NCBI GenBank assembly: GCA_023428135.1
Contig: JAEYZG010000018.1
Coordinates: forward strand, 195,643 to 259,642
Direction of reading: 5' to 3'
From: Bacteroidota bacterium
GTDB lineage: Bacteria; Bacteroidota; Bacteroidia; Cytophagales; Cytophagaceae
Length of the DNA stretch: 64,000 nucleotides
Shown here: positions 34,150 through 42,967 of the stretch, piece after piece
How positions within the stretch are numbered: position 1 is the stretch's first letter
Layout: the number at the start of each line of letters is the position of its first letter
The notes under the pieces: generated by a model
Databases searched by the model: none
The model's input: only the letters and a program-made list of their open reading frames with translations
What the model was told of the DNA's origin: nothing
Program-made: the position numbers and the translations under genes

Positions 34150-34294
34150 ATATTTTCTTCCGAATAATTTTAGTGTAAATTTCAGTTTTTTATCCACCAA
34201 AATCATGCTTCTGACAAATAAAGTTTAAACTATAGAAAAAAAACACGTAATTAGAGTCTGTATTTTAGTTTAAATTTTAACGTAATTTTTAGAA

Positions 34295-34633
34295 ATGGAT
34301 CAGAATAAAGTTGATTTGTTTGTTGCTTCAATGCACGAAAAGTTTCCTACAGAAAAGCTTGCACTTATTAGAGAACAACTATCAGAACTGGATAACAGTA
34401 AACTTTCTGTTATACAGTCTATTCCATACAAGGACCCTACGACACTATTGATTATATCAATTTTTCTGGGTGGGTTAGGAGTTGACAGATTTATGCTTGG
34501 TCAGACGGGTCTTGGTGTTGCCAAGTTACTCACTTGCGGTGGTATGGGAATCTGGGCATTAATAGATTTGTTTTTAATTATGGGTAAAACAAGGGAAGTA
34601 AATTATACTAAGTTTTCTCAGTTTGCTGTATAA
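34295..34633 (+). CDS. TM2 domain-containing protein
   Basis: A 112-residue protein: a charged N-terminal helical half (1-45) and a TM2 domain (about 50-105) with two membrane helices around a short turn: IISIFLGGLGVDRFMLGQTG and AKLLTCGGMGIWALIDLFLI. The DRF motif between them (GVDRFMLG) is diagnostic. The function of TM2 proteins in bacteria is not established. The stop overlaps the start of a DUF2752 gene, a common pairing in Bacteroidota, so the two proteins probably act together in the inner membrane. Confidence 0.88.
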   Translation: MDQNKVDLFVASMHEKFPTEKLALIREQLSELDNSKLSVIQSIPYKDPTTLLIISIFLGGLGVDRFMLGQTGLGVAKLLTCGGMGIWALIDLFLIMGKTREVNYTKFSQFAV

Positions 34634-35033
34634 GGCCCTTAATAATTTCTACATTAAATACCTGCTGGCAATTTTTTCAATTGTTGGCGGGTATTTGTTT
34701 TTATTCCTGTTTGACCGCTTCAATAATCATCAGCATACTACTCTTTGTATTTTCAAATTAACCACTGGTATTCCTTGTCCGGGTTGTGGAATGGGAAGGG
34801 CTACGCTTGAACTAATAAGGGGAAATTTTGCAGAGGCATATCATTATAACATTATGAGTATTCCCTTCTCAATTTTGATTATAATTGCCCTTGTGTGGAT
34901 GTGTATTGATCTGTTCAATTCCAAAGAAACCTTTTTTGTCTTTATCAGCAAGGACATGAAATTTTCCTATAAAGTTTTAATTGTGGTAGTTCTTATTGTG
35001 GACTGGGTGATGAATATTATCAGAGGGGGATAA
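34623..35033 (+). CDS. DUF2752 membrane protein
   Basis: A 136-residue membrane protein with the DUF2752 signature FKLTTGIPCPGCGMGRA (about residues 44-60) containing the two conserved cysteines, then LIRGNFAEAYHYNIMS, and helices at about 12-32, 80-98 and 113-132. The reading frame has no ATG before the motif; a TTG at 34623, overlapping the TM2 gene's end by 11 bp, is the best start and implies translational coupling. The family function is unknown. Confidence 0.82.
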   Translation: MLYKALNNFYIKYLLAIFSIVGGYLFLFLFDRFNNHQHTTLCIFKLTTGIPCPGCGMGRATLELIRGNFAEAYHYNIMSIPFSILIIIALVWMCIDLFNSKETFFVFISKDMKFSYKVLIVVVLIVDWVMNIIRGG

Positions 35034-35233
35034 TTTTTTAATAAAACTATAGTCAATTAAATTATCTCTTTCTTAATATTTTCTGAAAGTCAACTTTAGG
35101 TATTATCCGGGGAATTGGTTTTGGTGATATGTTGTAAGTGTCTGTTTTATAGTTTTTTTTGATCGTTATTTTCCCACAAAATGCGCAGAGAAAAGAGCTT
35201 GATTTACCTTTCTGTGTTACAATTTTTCTTATT

Positions 35234-35241
35234 TAAGTTTG
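35234..35241 (+). promoter_or_regulatory. putative -7 element (TAAGTTTG) upstream of the DUF418 gene
   Basis: An exact TANNTTTG match about 93 bp before the chosen ATG at 35334. No good -33 element is seen at the usual spacing. The rest of the 300-bp gap is AT-rich without other visible features. Confidence 0.3.
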
Positions 35242-35333
35242 GTGTTTTTAATGAATAAATTGCACCTTTTGCATAGTTGACTAATTCAGCTAAAAAAATT
35301 AACCCTAATCTAAATTTAACACGATTGAATCCT

Positions 35334-36557
35334 ATGGAATTACCCATTTTAAAAAAGCCCACAGACCGGCTAGAAGTCATCGATGTATTAAGAGGAATTG
35401 CTTTGTTCGGACTTTTCTCCGTTCACATGCAGGAGCATTTTGAGTTGTTTCTATTTCCTGAATCAAAATCCGAGATCTTAAAATCGTTGGATAAAGGTAT
35501 TAAAGAAGTTGTTTATTTTCTCTTTGCCGGAAAAGCATACGCGCTATTTGCTTTCCTTTTCGGATTAAGCTTTTTTATTCAGATGAAAAGGCAGGCAGAT
35601 AAAGGAATTGATTTTAAAGGACGTTTTCTTTGGAGGCTTATTGTTTTAGGTATAATAGGATGGTTTCATAGTTTAATATATTCTGGTGATATCCTCACTT
35701 TTTTCTTCGTCATGGGATTTGTGTTGTTACTACTGGATAAATTACCATCGTGGGTTTTAATTGTTCTCGCAATTTTTTTCCTTTTGCAATTGCCGTTTGT
35801 TTTAATAGCGATAGGTAAATCGATCAGTCAGGATTTTCAGCGGAATCCATTACTTAATACAATGGATGCTATCTTTAAGTCCAGCGCTCCGGTTTTTTCC
35901 CAAGGCAGCTTTACCGAAGTAATTTCATTTAATATTTTTGAAGCTCAAAAATCCAAATGGTTATTCATGTTTTTGTATGGAAGAGTATTTCAGACATTGG
36001 GCTTGTTTATGATTGGCATTGTAATCGGAAGAAGTGGTTTTTTTAGGACAATTGAAAGCTACAGGAAACATTGCAAACGTGCATTAATATATGCATCTGT
36101 TGTATTTTTGCCGTTATTTATTTTTAACCGATTCTATCTGCCAGAAATTTCAGCTGATAAAGTTATCATTGAAGCATGGACTATTATACTGTCTTCTTAT
36201 GCAAACTTTGCGTTTGTTGTGATAATCTTTACTGGTTTTATTTTGCTTTACCAGATCGAGGCCATAAGGAAAAGGATGGATATACTTAAGTATATAGGAA
36301 GGATGAGTCTAACAACTTATGTTATGCAATCAGTAGTCTGGGTTCCGCTCATCTATGGATACGGAGCAGGATTGTATGATGATATTGGTTTCTTTTACAG
36401 TTTTCTTTTGGGTGTACTCTTCTTTACCATTCAGGTAAATTTCAGCAAGTGGTGGATGAAGAGGTACCATTATGGACCAATGGAATGGCTTTGGCGGTCC
36501 GCTACTTTCCTATCTGTTCAGGATGTACCAATGAGAAAGGAACTTGTTCAGAGTTAG
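35334..36557 (+). CDS. DUF418-family integral membrane protein
   Basis: A 407-residue protein with the DUF418/HGSNAT-like pattern RLEVIDVLRGIALFGLFSVHM (after about residue 11), YGRVFQTLGLFMIGIVIGRSG in the second half and KYIGRMSLTTYVMQSV near the C-terminus. About eight to ten membrane helices are visible. DUF418 proteins are suggested to be transporters or acyltransferase-like membrane proteins, without a fixed role. The frame is open to a TTG at 35277, but the ATG at 35334 fits the family start (MELPILKKPTDRLE). A terminator follows the stop. Confidence 0.87.
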   Translation: MELPILKKPTDRLEVIDVLRGIALFGLFSVHMQEHFELFLFPESKSEILKSLDKGIKEVVYFLFAGKAYALFAFLFGLSFFIQMKRQADKGIDFKGRFLWRLIVLGIIGWFHSLIYSGDILTFFFVMGFVLLLLDKLPSWVLIVLAIFFLLQLPFVLIAIGKSISQDFQRNPLLNTMDAIFKSSAPVFSQGSFTEVISFNIFEAQKSKWLFMFLYGRVFQTLGLFMIGIVIGRSGFFRTIESYRKHCKRALIYASVVFLPLFIFNRFYLPEISADKVIIEAWTIILSSYANFAFVVIIFTGFILLYQIEAIRKRMDILKYIGRMSLTTYVMQSVVWVPLIYGYGAGLYDDIGFFYSFLLGVLFFTIQVNFSKWWMKRYHYGPMEWLWRSATFLSVQDVPMRKELVQS

Positions 36558-36568
36558 TTTGCTATTAC

Positions 36569-36616
36569 AGCTAAAGACCTGTAGTTATTTGCAGGTCTTT
36601 AGCTTATATATTTTTT
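36569..36616 (+). terminator. bidirectional-type hairpin terminator
   Basis: AGCTAAAGACCTG (36569-36581) pairs with CAGGTCTTTAGCT (36592-36604), followed by TATATATTTTTT. It lies between the convergent DUF418 and antiporter genes and could serve both. Confidence 0.8.
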
Positions 36617-36647
36617 ATTCGGGGTAAATAAGGAGCAGTTAGACAGA

Positions 36648-38258
36648 TTAGATAATTGGTGAGTTACTGATCTTCATTTCATTCAGATCCAGTTGTAATT
36701 CTGCTTTTCTTATTTCCTTATCACTGAAGAATTTTTCTTTCCGCAATTCAAATAGTTCCAAACGCTGTGCAGCGTAGATATCCAAAAGGATTTTTCGATA
36801 ATCTTCGACTTTTTCAATCTGAGTTGTATCGCATTCTAAAGAGGCAAGTCTTTGTTGCGAGGAAGCTATTTCATGTTCTAGATTTGCTTTCAAGATACTT
36901 ACCAATTCGTTTTCCTGTATTTCCAGAGCGTATTTATCGCATAGACGGCTAAGGGCAGCATTAGATAACCTTAAATTTATTCCGGTCTGTTGCTCATCTT
37001 CCGGAACGATATCCTCGATTTCTTTTATATCAATGAGTTTAATGACCAAAGGCAATGTAAGTCCTTGTACTACAAGTGTGACAAGAATTGTTATGAATGT
37101 GATAAAGATAATCAGATTGCGATGAGGGAAAGGAGTACCATCGTACATAAGAATAGGGATAGACAAAGCAGTAGCGAGGGATACGACTCCGCGCATCCCA
37201 GCCCAGCTAATGACTAAAGGGTTTTTCCACCCCGGATTAGGCTCTTTACGAACTTCTGCACTAAGCCAGCGAGGAATGTGAGTGGCCGGAAATACCCATA
37301 GAAATCTGAGTAATATGATTATGCCACTGATTATTAAACCATATTTTACTCCCTGAGCAATTGAATATTCCCCCAATCCATTGATTATTTCCGGAAGTTC
37401 AAGGCCTATCAGAATAAATATAACGGCGTTCATCACAAATATCATGGTTGTCCAGACACCAAGCATACTGATGCGTGTAGTGGCAGTGCTGAAAACTTTA
37501 TGTGATCGGTAAGATAAAAAGAGCCCACCGCTCACCACGGCCATTACTCCTGAAAAGTGGAACTGTTCTGCAGTAAGGAAGAGAATATATGGTGTCATTA
37601 CTGTTAATGCCACATCTATTGCAGGTGTTGTCGGCAGAAAACGATGAATGAAATACATGATATGAGCGCCAGCAAGCCCCAACACAACACCCATAGTAGC
37701 AACAAGGATGAATTGACTGGCAGCTGCCTGAAATGAAAAGGTTCCGGTAAGTATGGCTGCCAGTGCGAAGCGGAAAACAATCAGCGATGATGCATCATTG
37801 ATAAGACTTTCTCCTTCAAGAGTAGTTAATACTCTTTTAGGTACTTCAAGACCTTTTAGTACAGTCGTTGCGGCCACTGCATCAGGAGGAGATATGATGC
37901 CTCCCAGCAGAAATCCAAGTGCTAGGGTAAAGCTGGGTATTATACTGCTTGAAAAGTAAGCCACTAATGTACTTGTAAAAAACACAAGTCCAAAAGCGAG
38001 CAGGGTGATAGGACGTTTCCATTTCCAGAAATCTTTCCAGGAAGTGTACCAGGCAGCCTCATAAAGCAAAGGAGGCAGGAAAATCAAAAAGACAAGATCA
38101 GGTTTTAATTTAATGATTGGAATGCCCGGAATAAAACTGATTACCAGACCAGCCAGTACAAGAAATATTGGATAGGCAATTTTTATCTTTTGTGCCAACA
38201 TCACAAGCAGAAAAACTGCGAACAGAAGACTGAGTATAAGTAATAAGTTGTTATGCAC
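36648..38258 (-). CDS. Na+/H+ antiporter, CPA1 family (NhaP-like)
   Basis: A 536-residue inner-membrane protein with about 12 helices from residue 5 to about 405 and a charged cytoplasmic C-terminal tail. Characteristic segments are LVFLIFLPPLLYEAAWYTS (~55-73), GGIISPPDAVAATTVLKGL (~119-137) and the ion-binding GESLINDASSLIVFR (~149-163, Asn-Asp pair). ISWAGMRGVVSLATAL (~348-363) is another CPA1 hallmark. It exports Na+ (or K+) in exchange for protons. It is 40 bp downstream of the DUF4241 gene on the same strand and may be cotranscribed with it; I see no functional link. Confidence 0.92.
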   Translation of the reverse strand: MHNNLLLILSLLFAVFLLVMLAQKIKIAYPIFLVLAGLVISFIPGIPIIKLKPDLVFLIFLPPLLYEAAWYTSWKDFWKWKRPITLLAFGLVFFTSTLVAYFSSSIIPSFTLALGFLLGGIISPPDAVAATTVLKGLEVPKRVLTTLEGESLINDASSLIVFRFALAAILTGTFSFQAAASQFILVATMGVVLGLAGAHIMYFIHRFLPTTPAIDVALTVMTPYILFLTAEQFHFSGVMAVVSGGLFLSYRSHKVFSTATTRISMLGVWTTMIFVMNAVIFILIGLELPEIINGLGEYSIAQGVKYGLIISGIIILLRFLWVFPATHIPRWLSAEVRKEPNPGWKNPLVISWAGMRGVVSLATALSIPILMYDGTPFPHRNLIIFITFITILVTLVVQGLTLPLVIKLIDIKEIEDIVPEDEQQTGINLRLSNAALSRLCDKYALEIQENELVSILKANLEHEIASSQQRLASLECDTTQIEKVEDYRKILLDIYAAQRLELFELRKEKFFSDKEIRKAELQLDLNEMKISNSPII

Positions 38259-38298
38259 TTTAAATATATTTCTTTAATACTCTGAGAATTATATATTG

Positions 38299-38976
38299 TT
38301 AATCCTCCTCTGGTAATAATAGAACCAGGAAATCGATGACTAGAGAAGTGACTTGCCCTTCTTGATCTATTCCCCAATAAGCAGGGTATACACCATCTCC
38401 ATAGCCAGATTGGAACATCGTTAAATTTAATTCCGAACCTGGCAATTTGAAATTGATCCAGTTTCCATAGTCTTGTGGGTTATTTTGGTCGACAGCATTT
38501 TTCTTGAATTCAGCTGCGAAGAAGTCGTCATAGATATTTCCATCAGGATTCTTTTGAACAAAGGATTCTATAAACTTATCGTATTCAAGAGCAGCTTCAT
38601 AATCCATAAAACCTCCTAGTCCAGCATCTACAGGAAACCCGAAAAAGTCACCCTTTTCCTTTAATTCATTAATATCATCATCATTCCTAAGAGCGAGAAC
38701 CCATTTTTCAGCCTTTTTGTTGCTTAGTTCTAATTTGGCCACTGCATAGCGCTCTCCGGCATTTTCTTTCTTTGCTATGTAGATTTTTACAGGATAGTTT
38801 CCAGGGTTTATTTTTTTGCTTAATGGAACTATATCGTGAAATACAAGCGGATCGCAAACGACAATTTCGCCGCTGGGTGCTGAGAGATTACCTATTTCTA
38901 AAAGTTCGACAGGTGTTCCTTGTACTTCATTGTTTTCAAAGATGATGTTGTAATCAGCGTGAGATAAAAATTCCAT
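38299..38976 (-). CDS. DUF4241 domain protein
   Basis: A 225-residue soluble acidic protein that matches the DUF4241 pattern: GEIVVCDPLVF (~ 36-46), YPVKIYIAKKENAGERYAVAKLEL (~ 61-84), FGFPVDAGLGGFMDYEAA (~ 112-129) and FQSGYGDGVYPAYWGID (~ 188-204). DUF4241 proteins are of unknown function and are sometimes found as immunity-like genes beside toxins; no toxin gene is adjacent here. Cytoplasmic. Its start at 38976 is the first ATG before the homology. Confidence 0.82.
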   Translation of the reverse strand: MEFLSHADYNIIFENNEVQGTPVELLEIGNLSAPSGEIVVCDPLVFHDIVPLSKKINPGNYPVKIYIAKKENAGERYAVAKLELSNKKAEKWVLALRNDDDINELKEKGDFFGFPVDAGLGGFMDYEAALEYDKFIESFVQKNPDGNIYDDFFAAEFKKNAVDQNNPQDYGNWINFKLPGSELNLTMFQSGYGDGVYPAYWGIDQEGQVTSLVIDFLVLLLPEED

Positions 38977-39310
38977 AAATTTTTAATGTATTTTTGTTTG
39001 ATCAAAAATATAAAATCGAAGGAGGAATACAAGGGGATTACCAAAAGGGAATGTTTGATGTTCTTTGATTTTGAATAAATTATGTCGATATAAAATTGAG
39101 TCCCTGCCCCGCAGAATTTATTGTGAGAAAAAAAATAGAGTTCATCTATAAGAAGGATATCACTCATGCTTATCCTATTTTTATTGAATTGTGGTTATCA
39201 TAACTTCAATTGATCATTCATTCTAAATAAAAAAAGGAATTATATTTTAAAGAATATGAGGTTACCTATCTTCTTAAATTAGAATATATTCCAGTTTTTC
39301 AGTAATCCTT
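38977..39310. other. intergenic region without recognised features
   Basis: Divergent gap between the DUF4241 gene and the Crp-family gene. It is AT-rich. A minus-strand frame of about 90 codons overlaps the DUF4241 start but has no protein-like character, so I do not call it. Confidence 0.5.
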
Positions 39311-39907
39311 ATGTCCCAGGATAAATTAAAATTGTTTCTCCAAACTTTGGAGGAAAAGGGTATTTATATAAGTAAAGAAGATATAAAGACCGTTTCTGAT
39401 CGCACGCGGTCAGTTTCAATAGAAAAAGGTACCACTTTTATGAAACAGGGAGTGCCTGTTAAAAGACTTTATTTTTTGATTAGCGGAACTGTCAGGCTGT
39501 ATGTAGATCATAGAACGCATGAAACAACAATGGATTTCATTTCCTGGAATGAGTTTGTGTCCACTTTTGTATATGTGCAGAGTGAGGTCCCGTCTACAGT
39601 TGCACTTGATGCATTAACCGAGGTAAACGCTCTCTTCTGGGAGAAAGGTGATATTGTCTTTCTTAAAAAACATACAAAGGTATTTAACGACATTGAAAAT
39701 GTCATGCTGGATAGTTTGCTGCAATGGAATCTGCGAAGAGAAATAGATTTCAGAAACCTTAGTCCTGAAGAAAGATATTTAAAGCTTTATGAAAATCAGC
39801 CAAGAGTAGTCCAGAAAGTGCCACTGAAATACATTGCTTCTTATCTTGGTATACATCAGGATAGCCTGAGTCGGATCCGAAAAAAAATTATTATGAAAGG
39901 TGCTTAA
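39311..39907 (+). CDS. Crp/Fnr-family transcription regulator
   Basis: A 198-residue regulator with an N-terminal cyclic-nucleotide-binding-type beta barrel (~ 20-115; GTTFMKQGVPVKRLYFLISGTVRLY), a dimerisation helix and a C-terminal helix-turn-helix (~ 165-195; VPLKYIASYLGIHQDSLSRIRKK). The nucleotide phosphate-binding arginine motif of true Crp is not evident, as in many Bacteroidota members, so the ligand is unknown. It is a single gene; its target is not indicated by the neighbourhood. Confidence 0.9.
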   Translation: MSQDKLKLFLQTLEEKGIYISKEDIKTVSDRTRSVSIEKGTTFMKQGVPVKRLYFLISGTVRLYVDHRTHETTMDFISWNEFVSTFVYVQSEVPSTVALDALTEVNALFWEKGDIVFLKKHTKVFNDIENVMLDSLLQWNLRREIDFRNLSPEERYLKLYENQPRVVQKVPLKYIASYLGIHQDSLSRIRKKIIMKGA

Positions 39908-40038
39908 CTACAAATATTTATCCTGATTGTAACCCCTGAAAATCTGACCAGGGTCAGGATTTAATAAGTTTTTCATATTTTACTTTGCTGAAAGTTTATG
40001 TGTTCTTTTTAATTTAATTTTTATTCAAATTATACTCT

Positions 40039-41415
40039 ATGAAATTGATTTATAAGGCTATTGCAGCATGCAATATGCTGATTTGTACAGCAAATGCTCA
40101 GGAAAATGTATTTAAACCATCGAAAGAAGCGGTTTATCATAAAGCTAACGATGAGTGGAAATTGACAAGTCTTTACCAGTATACATACAATGAATATGGT
40201 AATGAGGTAACAAAAGTATATAAGAATGGTGATGAAGTTCCTGTCTCTAAAGATTCCCTTGTATATTCACCAAATAAAAATGTTATTGAGCATTATGTAT
40301 ATTTATGGGATCCTAATTTAAAAAAATGGAAGCCTTCTAAGAAAGATACTAAATGCTATTTTGAGAATGGAGAAACTTGCGGGCTTGCTAGCTATATTTA
40401 TTCAAACGGATGGGAGTTAAATTCCGCTTTGGAAAGCGTTCGGTCTTACCCTCAGGCAGATGAGGAAGAGGTGAAGTCGAGATTGTTTGATAGTCGTACC
40501 AAACAATGGAACGATCAGACCAAGTACCTTATTAAATATGATTCTGAAAGAAAAAAATTAAGCAAGACCTATTCATTTGTTGATCCGGAGACTAAGCTCT
40601 GGACTTATTTATCAAGGATCTCCTATAACGGTTGGCTGGATTATGAAAATGAAATTCCAGCAAAAAGTGTATCGGAAGATTACCAGAATGATGTTTGGGT
40701 AGTGCTGGATTCGAGTTCGTTTGAGGAGTTTCAGGATCTTTGGATCGAGACCAGAAAGATCTATAATCCTGATAAAAGCCTGAAAGAAATAGTAAGGATT
40801 TCAAATTCAAAAGACGGAAATTTCAGGGAGGTCATGAAAGCGCATGAACCAGGGTGGTTGTTAATTTCATCTTATGATAAAACTGATTTAAAAACTAGAA
40901 CAATCTTTAATGATTTTGAAGGGGATGAATTGCAATATACAGACAAATCAGAACATGATTTTGAAAAAGGTAAGGTTGTTCATAGTATCTATAGTACTAC
41001 TGCCGGAAGCGGAGAGATTACAGAATATACAGAAGAGGATCATGAATTGATTTATGATGATACAGAGAACCTATTGGAAGATATTTTCAGCTTTAGGTTA
41101 GAACCCTCGGCTGCATACAGGGAATATAAGAAAATAGTGTATTCCGAGTATGTAGAAGTCGGAGAAGTTACTGGTATTGTAAATAAAGGAAATAAAGAGT
41201 CCGTTGTTTATCCAAATCCCGGCAATGGTGTATTTAATATCAAAAGTCTGAAAGCAGGTGATCAAATGGTCGTCTCAAATACATCAGGTATAACAGTTTT
41301 TGAATCCGGATCTTTACAGGATAAAGTGGATCTTTCTCATCTGACTTCAGGTGTTTATTTAGTAAAAATCATTAACAATGAAACAGTCATCAGTGACAAA
41401 CTGGTTATTGAGTAA
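40039..41415 (+). CDS. secreted protein of unknown function with T9SS type A sorting domain
   Basis: A 458-residue protein with a signal peptide (1-21, ending ANAQ). The middle is made of degenerate repeats with Trp and Tyr (YQYTYNEYGNEVTK, YSPNKNVIEHYVYLWDP, WKPSKKDTKCYF, and so on), reminiscent of YD-like beta repeats of Bacteroidota surface proteins. The last ~75 residues are a type A sorting domain (VVYPNPGNGVFNIKSL...LTSGVYLVKIINNE). No enzyme motif is visible. It is a single gene with a good terminator. Confidence 0.78.
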   Translation: MKLIYKAIAACNMLICTANAQENVFKPSKEAVYHKANDEWKLTSLYQYTYNEYGNEVTKVYKNGDEVPVSKDSLVYSPNKNVIEHYVYLWDPNLKKWKPSKKDTKCYFENGETCGLASYIYSNGWELNSALESVRSYPQADEEEVKSRLFDSRTKQWNDQTKYLIKYDSERKKLSKTYSFVDPETKLWTYLSRISYNGWLDYENEIPAKSVSEDYQNDVWVVLDSSSFEEFQDLWIETRKIYNPDKSLKEIVRISNSKDGNFREVMKAHEPGWLLISSYDKTDLKTRTIFNDFEGDELQYTDKSEHDFEKGKVVHSIYSTTAGSGEITEYTEEDHELIYDDTENLLEDIFSFRLEPSAAYREYKKIVYSEYVEVGEVTGIVNKGNKESVVYPNPGNGVFNIKSLKAGDQMVVSNTSGITVFESGSLQDKVDLSHLTSGVYLVKIINNETVISDKLVIE

Positions 41416-41440
41416 AAGGTAAATAGTGTGTTTTAGCAAC

Positions 41441-41471
41441 AAAGCCAGATTTAGAAAGTCTGGCTTTTTGC
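41441..41471 (+). terminator. rho-independent terminator
   Basis: AAAGCCAGA (41441-41449) pairs with TCTGGCTTT (41459-41467), followed by TT. It lies 26 bp after the stop of the T9SS cargo gene. Confidence 0.75.
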
Positions 41472-41562
41472 TTATAAGAGATTCTCAATTTTATTATCAG
41501 ATAGAGATATACTATTATGACTATTTAGGGCATTTCGAATCCTATCGTACAATTTTAATAAT

Positions 41563-41646
41563 ATGAAAAGAATATTTTTTATCAGTAGGACAATCGGATA
41601 TTTGGTATTCTCAGGCTGCAAAAAGATCAATGTGCTAAGTAGATAG
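41563..41646 (+). pseudogene. truncated lipoprotein leader, 27 residues
   Basis: An ATG starts MKRIFFISRTIGYLVFSGC, a lipoprotein-type signal with a lipobox Cys, but the frame ends eight residues later (KKINVLSR). It is too short for a functional lipoprotein and no continuation is found in another frame, so it is probably a gene remnant. It could instead be a short peptide or chance. Confidence 0.3.
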
Positions 41647-41729
41647 AATAAATTATTCCATTTTGGAGTTTAATTTATTGGGTTGTTTTTTTTATATGGT
41701 ATTGTATTTCAGTGTTTTTGTGTTGGTGG

Positions 41730-41746
41730 TGGATAATATTTATCCA
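41730..41746. promoter_or_regulatory. inverted repeat TGGATAA-TAT-TTATCCA, possible operator
   Basis: Perfect 7-bp arms with a 3-bp spacer, 65 bp upstream of the ECF sigma factor ATG. The position suits an operator or promoter-linked site; there is no independent evidence. Confidence 0.35.
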
Positions 41747-41811
41747 TCTAATAAAATTTTTTCTGCATTTTTATAGAACATTTTTAAAAGTCATACGCCC
41801 TCACTGAGGAT

Positions 41812-42387
41812 ATGGACGAAAAAGAACTTATTCAGGCCTGTAAACAGCGTTCCATTTTTGCGCAGCGGTTATTATATACCAGATATGCACCCTTGTTAAG
41901 GGGAGTTTGTGTTCGGTATTTAAAAAATTCCGATGATGTAAGCGATGTTTTGCAGGAGGGTTTTATTGAAATTTTTAAGTGCCTGGATCAGTATAAGGGC
42001 GAAGGATCCTTTGTGGGATGGCTTAAGCGGGTCATGATTCATTCTGCTATTGATTTTATAAGAAAGAATAAAAAGCACAGATTGGAGGAGGTCGAAGAAG
42101 AAAAAGATTTGGCTGAAGATTCTTTTGACGAAGCCGAATACCTTAAACTACTCGATATGCCCGGTTATGAAGTACACATGTTAAAAGCTTTGCACAGTCT
42201 TCCACAGATTCTTTCCACTGTGTTCAGCATGTTCTATGTCGATGAGCTTAGTCATAAAGAGATTTCTTCATTGCTTGAGATAGATGAGATCACTTCGAGA
42301 ACAAGGCTTAACCGTGCAAAGAAATTATTAAAAGAATATTTGTTGAATTTATTAAAATCTACCCAGGGCTATGCGCGATCCAATTAA
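41812..42387 (+). CDS. RNA polymerase sigma-70 factor, ECF subfamily
   Basis: A 191-residue ECF sigma factor. Region 2 covers about 15-90 (LLYTRYAPLLRGVCVRYL, DDVSDVLQEGFIEIFKCLDQYKGEGSF with the Asp-rich core-binding helix, GWLKRVMIHSAIDFIRKNK), and region 4 about 125-185 (LHSLPQILSTVFSMFYVDELSHKEISSLLEI, TSRTRLNRAKKLL), which reads the -35 element. Its stop overlaps the next gene by 17 bp. The next gene encodes a one-TM protein, so the pair is probably sigma factor and membrane-bound regulator. Confidence 0.92.
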   Translation: MDEKELIQACKQRSIFAQRLLYTRYAPLLRGVCVRYLKNSDDVSDVLQEGFIEIFKCLDQYKGEGSFVGWLKRVMIHSAIDFIRKNKKHRLEEVEEEKDLAEDSFDEAEYLKLLDMPGYEVHMLKALHSLPQILSTVFSMFYVDELSHKEISSLLEIDEITSRTRLNRAKKLLKEYLLNLLKSTQGYARSN

Positions 42388-42967
42388 AGACATGTATAAA
42401 ACAGTCTTTGATGATTATACAGTCAATAAAGACGGAGGTGAGTGGGAGGCTATGGAAAGCCGTATCCAGCAGCAAAATTTTCTTCATTTCAGATGGGCAC
42501 AGTTTAATATATATTATGCTGTTTCTATCATAATAACTTTATTTCTTAGTTCTGCTATGGCCGGACATTATTTTTATTCCAATTATGTGAATAAAGGTTT
42601 TGTTGAAAAAACTGAGGTCCTTCAGCATATTCGGGAAGATAAGACTTTGGTCATAAGTGAGTCTACAACTAAACACTCACTCAAAGAGAGAGCAGAGGTA
42701 AAGTTATCCGGAGTAACTTCCGTTTCTGCTGATCAAAAGCAGAATAAGACTTCAACCTCTTCATTCTCACAAGCTCAACATGAGGGGAGCATCGCAAAAC
42801 CTGAGAATAAAATATCGGAACAGGATTTAAATTTTTCCGAAAATATTCCTGCTGAATCAGCAAAAGATCCATTCATCAAGGTTCAGAAAGTTGTGATAGT
42901 AAAACAAGATACTATTCATAAAGTGGACACTATTAAAACGAAAGGAAGATTTTGGAAAAGACATTAA
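42371..42967 (+). CDS. single-pass membrane protein, possible anti-sigma factor
   Basis: A 198-residue protein with a short cytoplasmic N-terminal part (1-44), one membrane helix at about 46-66 (FNIYYAVSIIITLFLSSAMAG) and a polar, low-complexity outside part rich in Lys, Glu and Ser, ending in KVQKVVIVKQDTIHKVDTI. The start overlaps the ECF gene by 17 bp and the end overlaps the next gene by 16 bp, so all three are translationally coupled. Position and topology suggest an anti-sigma factor, but I see no ZAS/FecR-type motif. The long tail could span toward the outer membrane protein encoded next. Confidence 0.62.
   Translation: MRDPIKDMYKTVFDDYTVNKDGGEWEAMESRIQQQNFLHFRWAQFNIYYAVSIIITLFLSSAMAGHYFYSNYVNKGFVEKTEVLQHIREDKTLVISESTTKHSLKERAEVKLSGVTSVSADQKQNKTSTSSFSQAQHEGSIAKPENKISEQDLNFSENIPAESAKDPFIKVQKVVIVKQDTIHKVDTIKTKGRFWKRH

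Noticed and set aside
38898..39167. 89-codon minus-strand frame upstream of DUF4241
   Set aside because: It overlaps the start of the DUF4241 gene, is rich in Ile/Lys/Ser as AT-rich noise, and has no motif.
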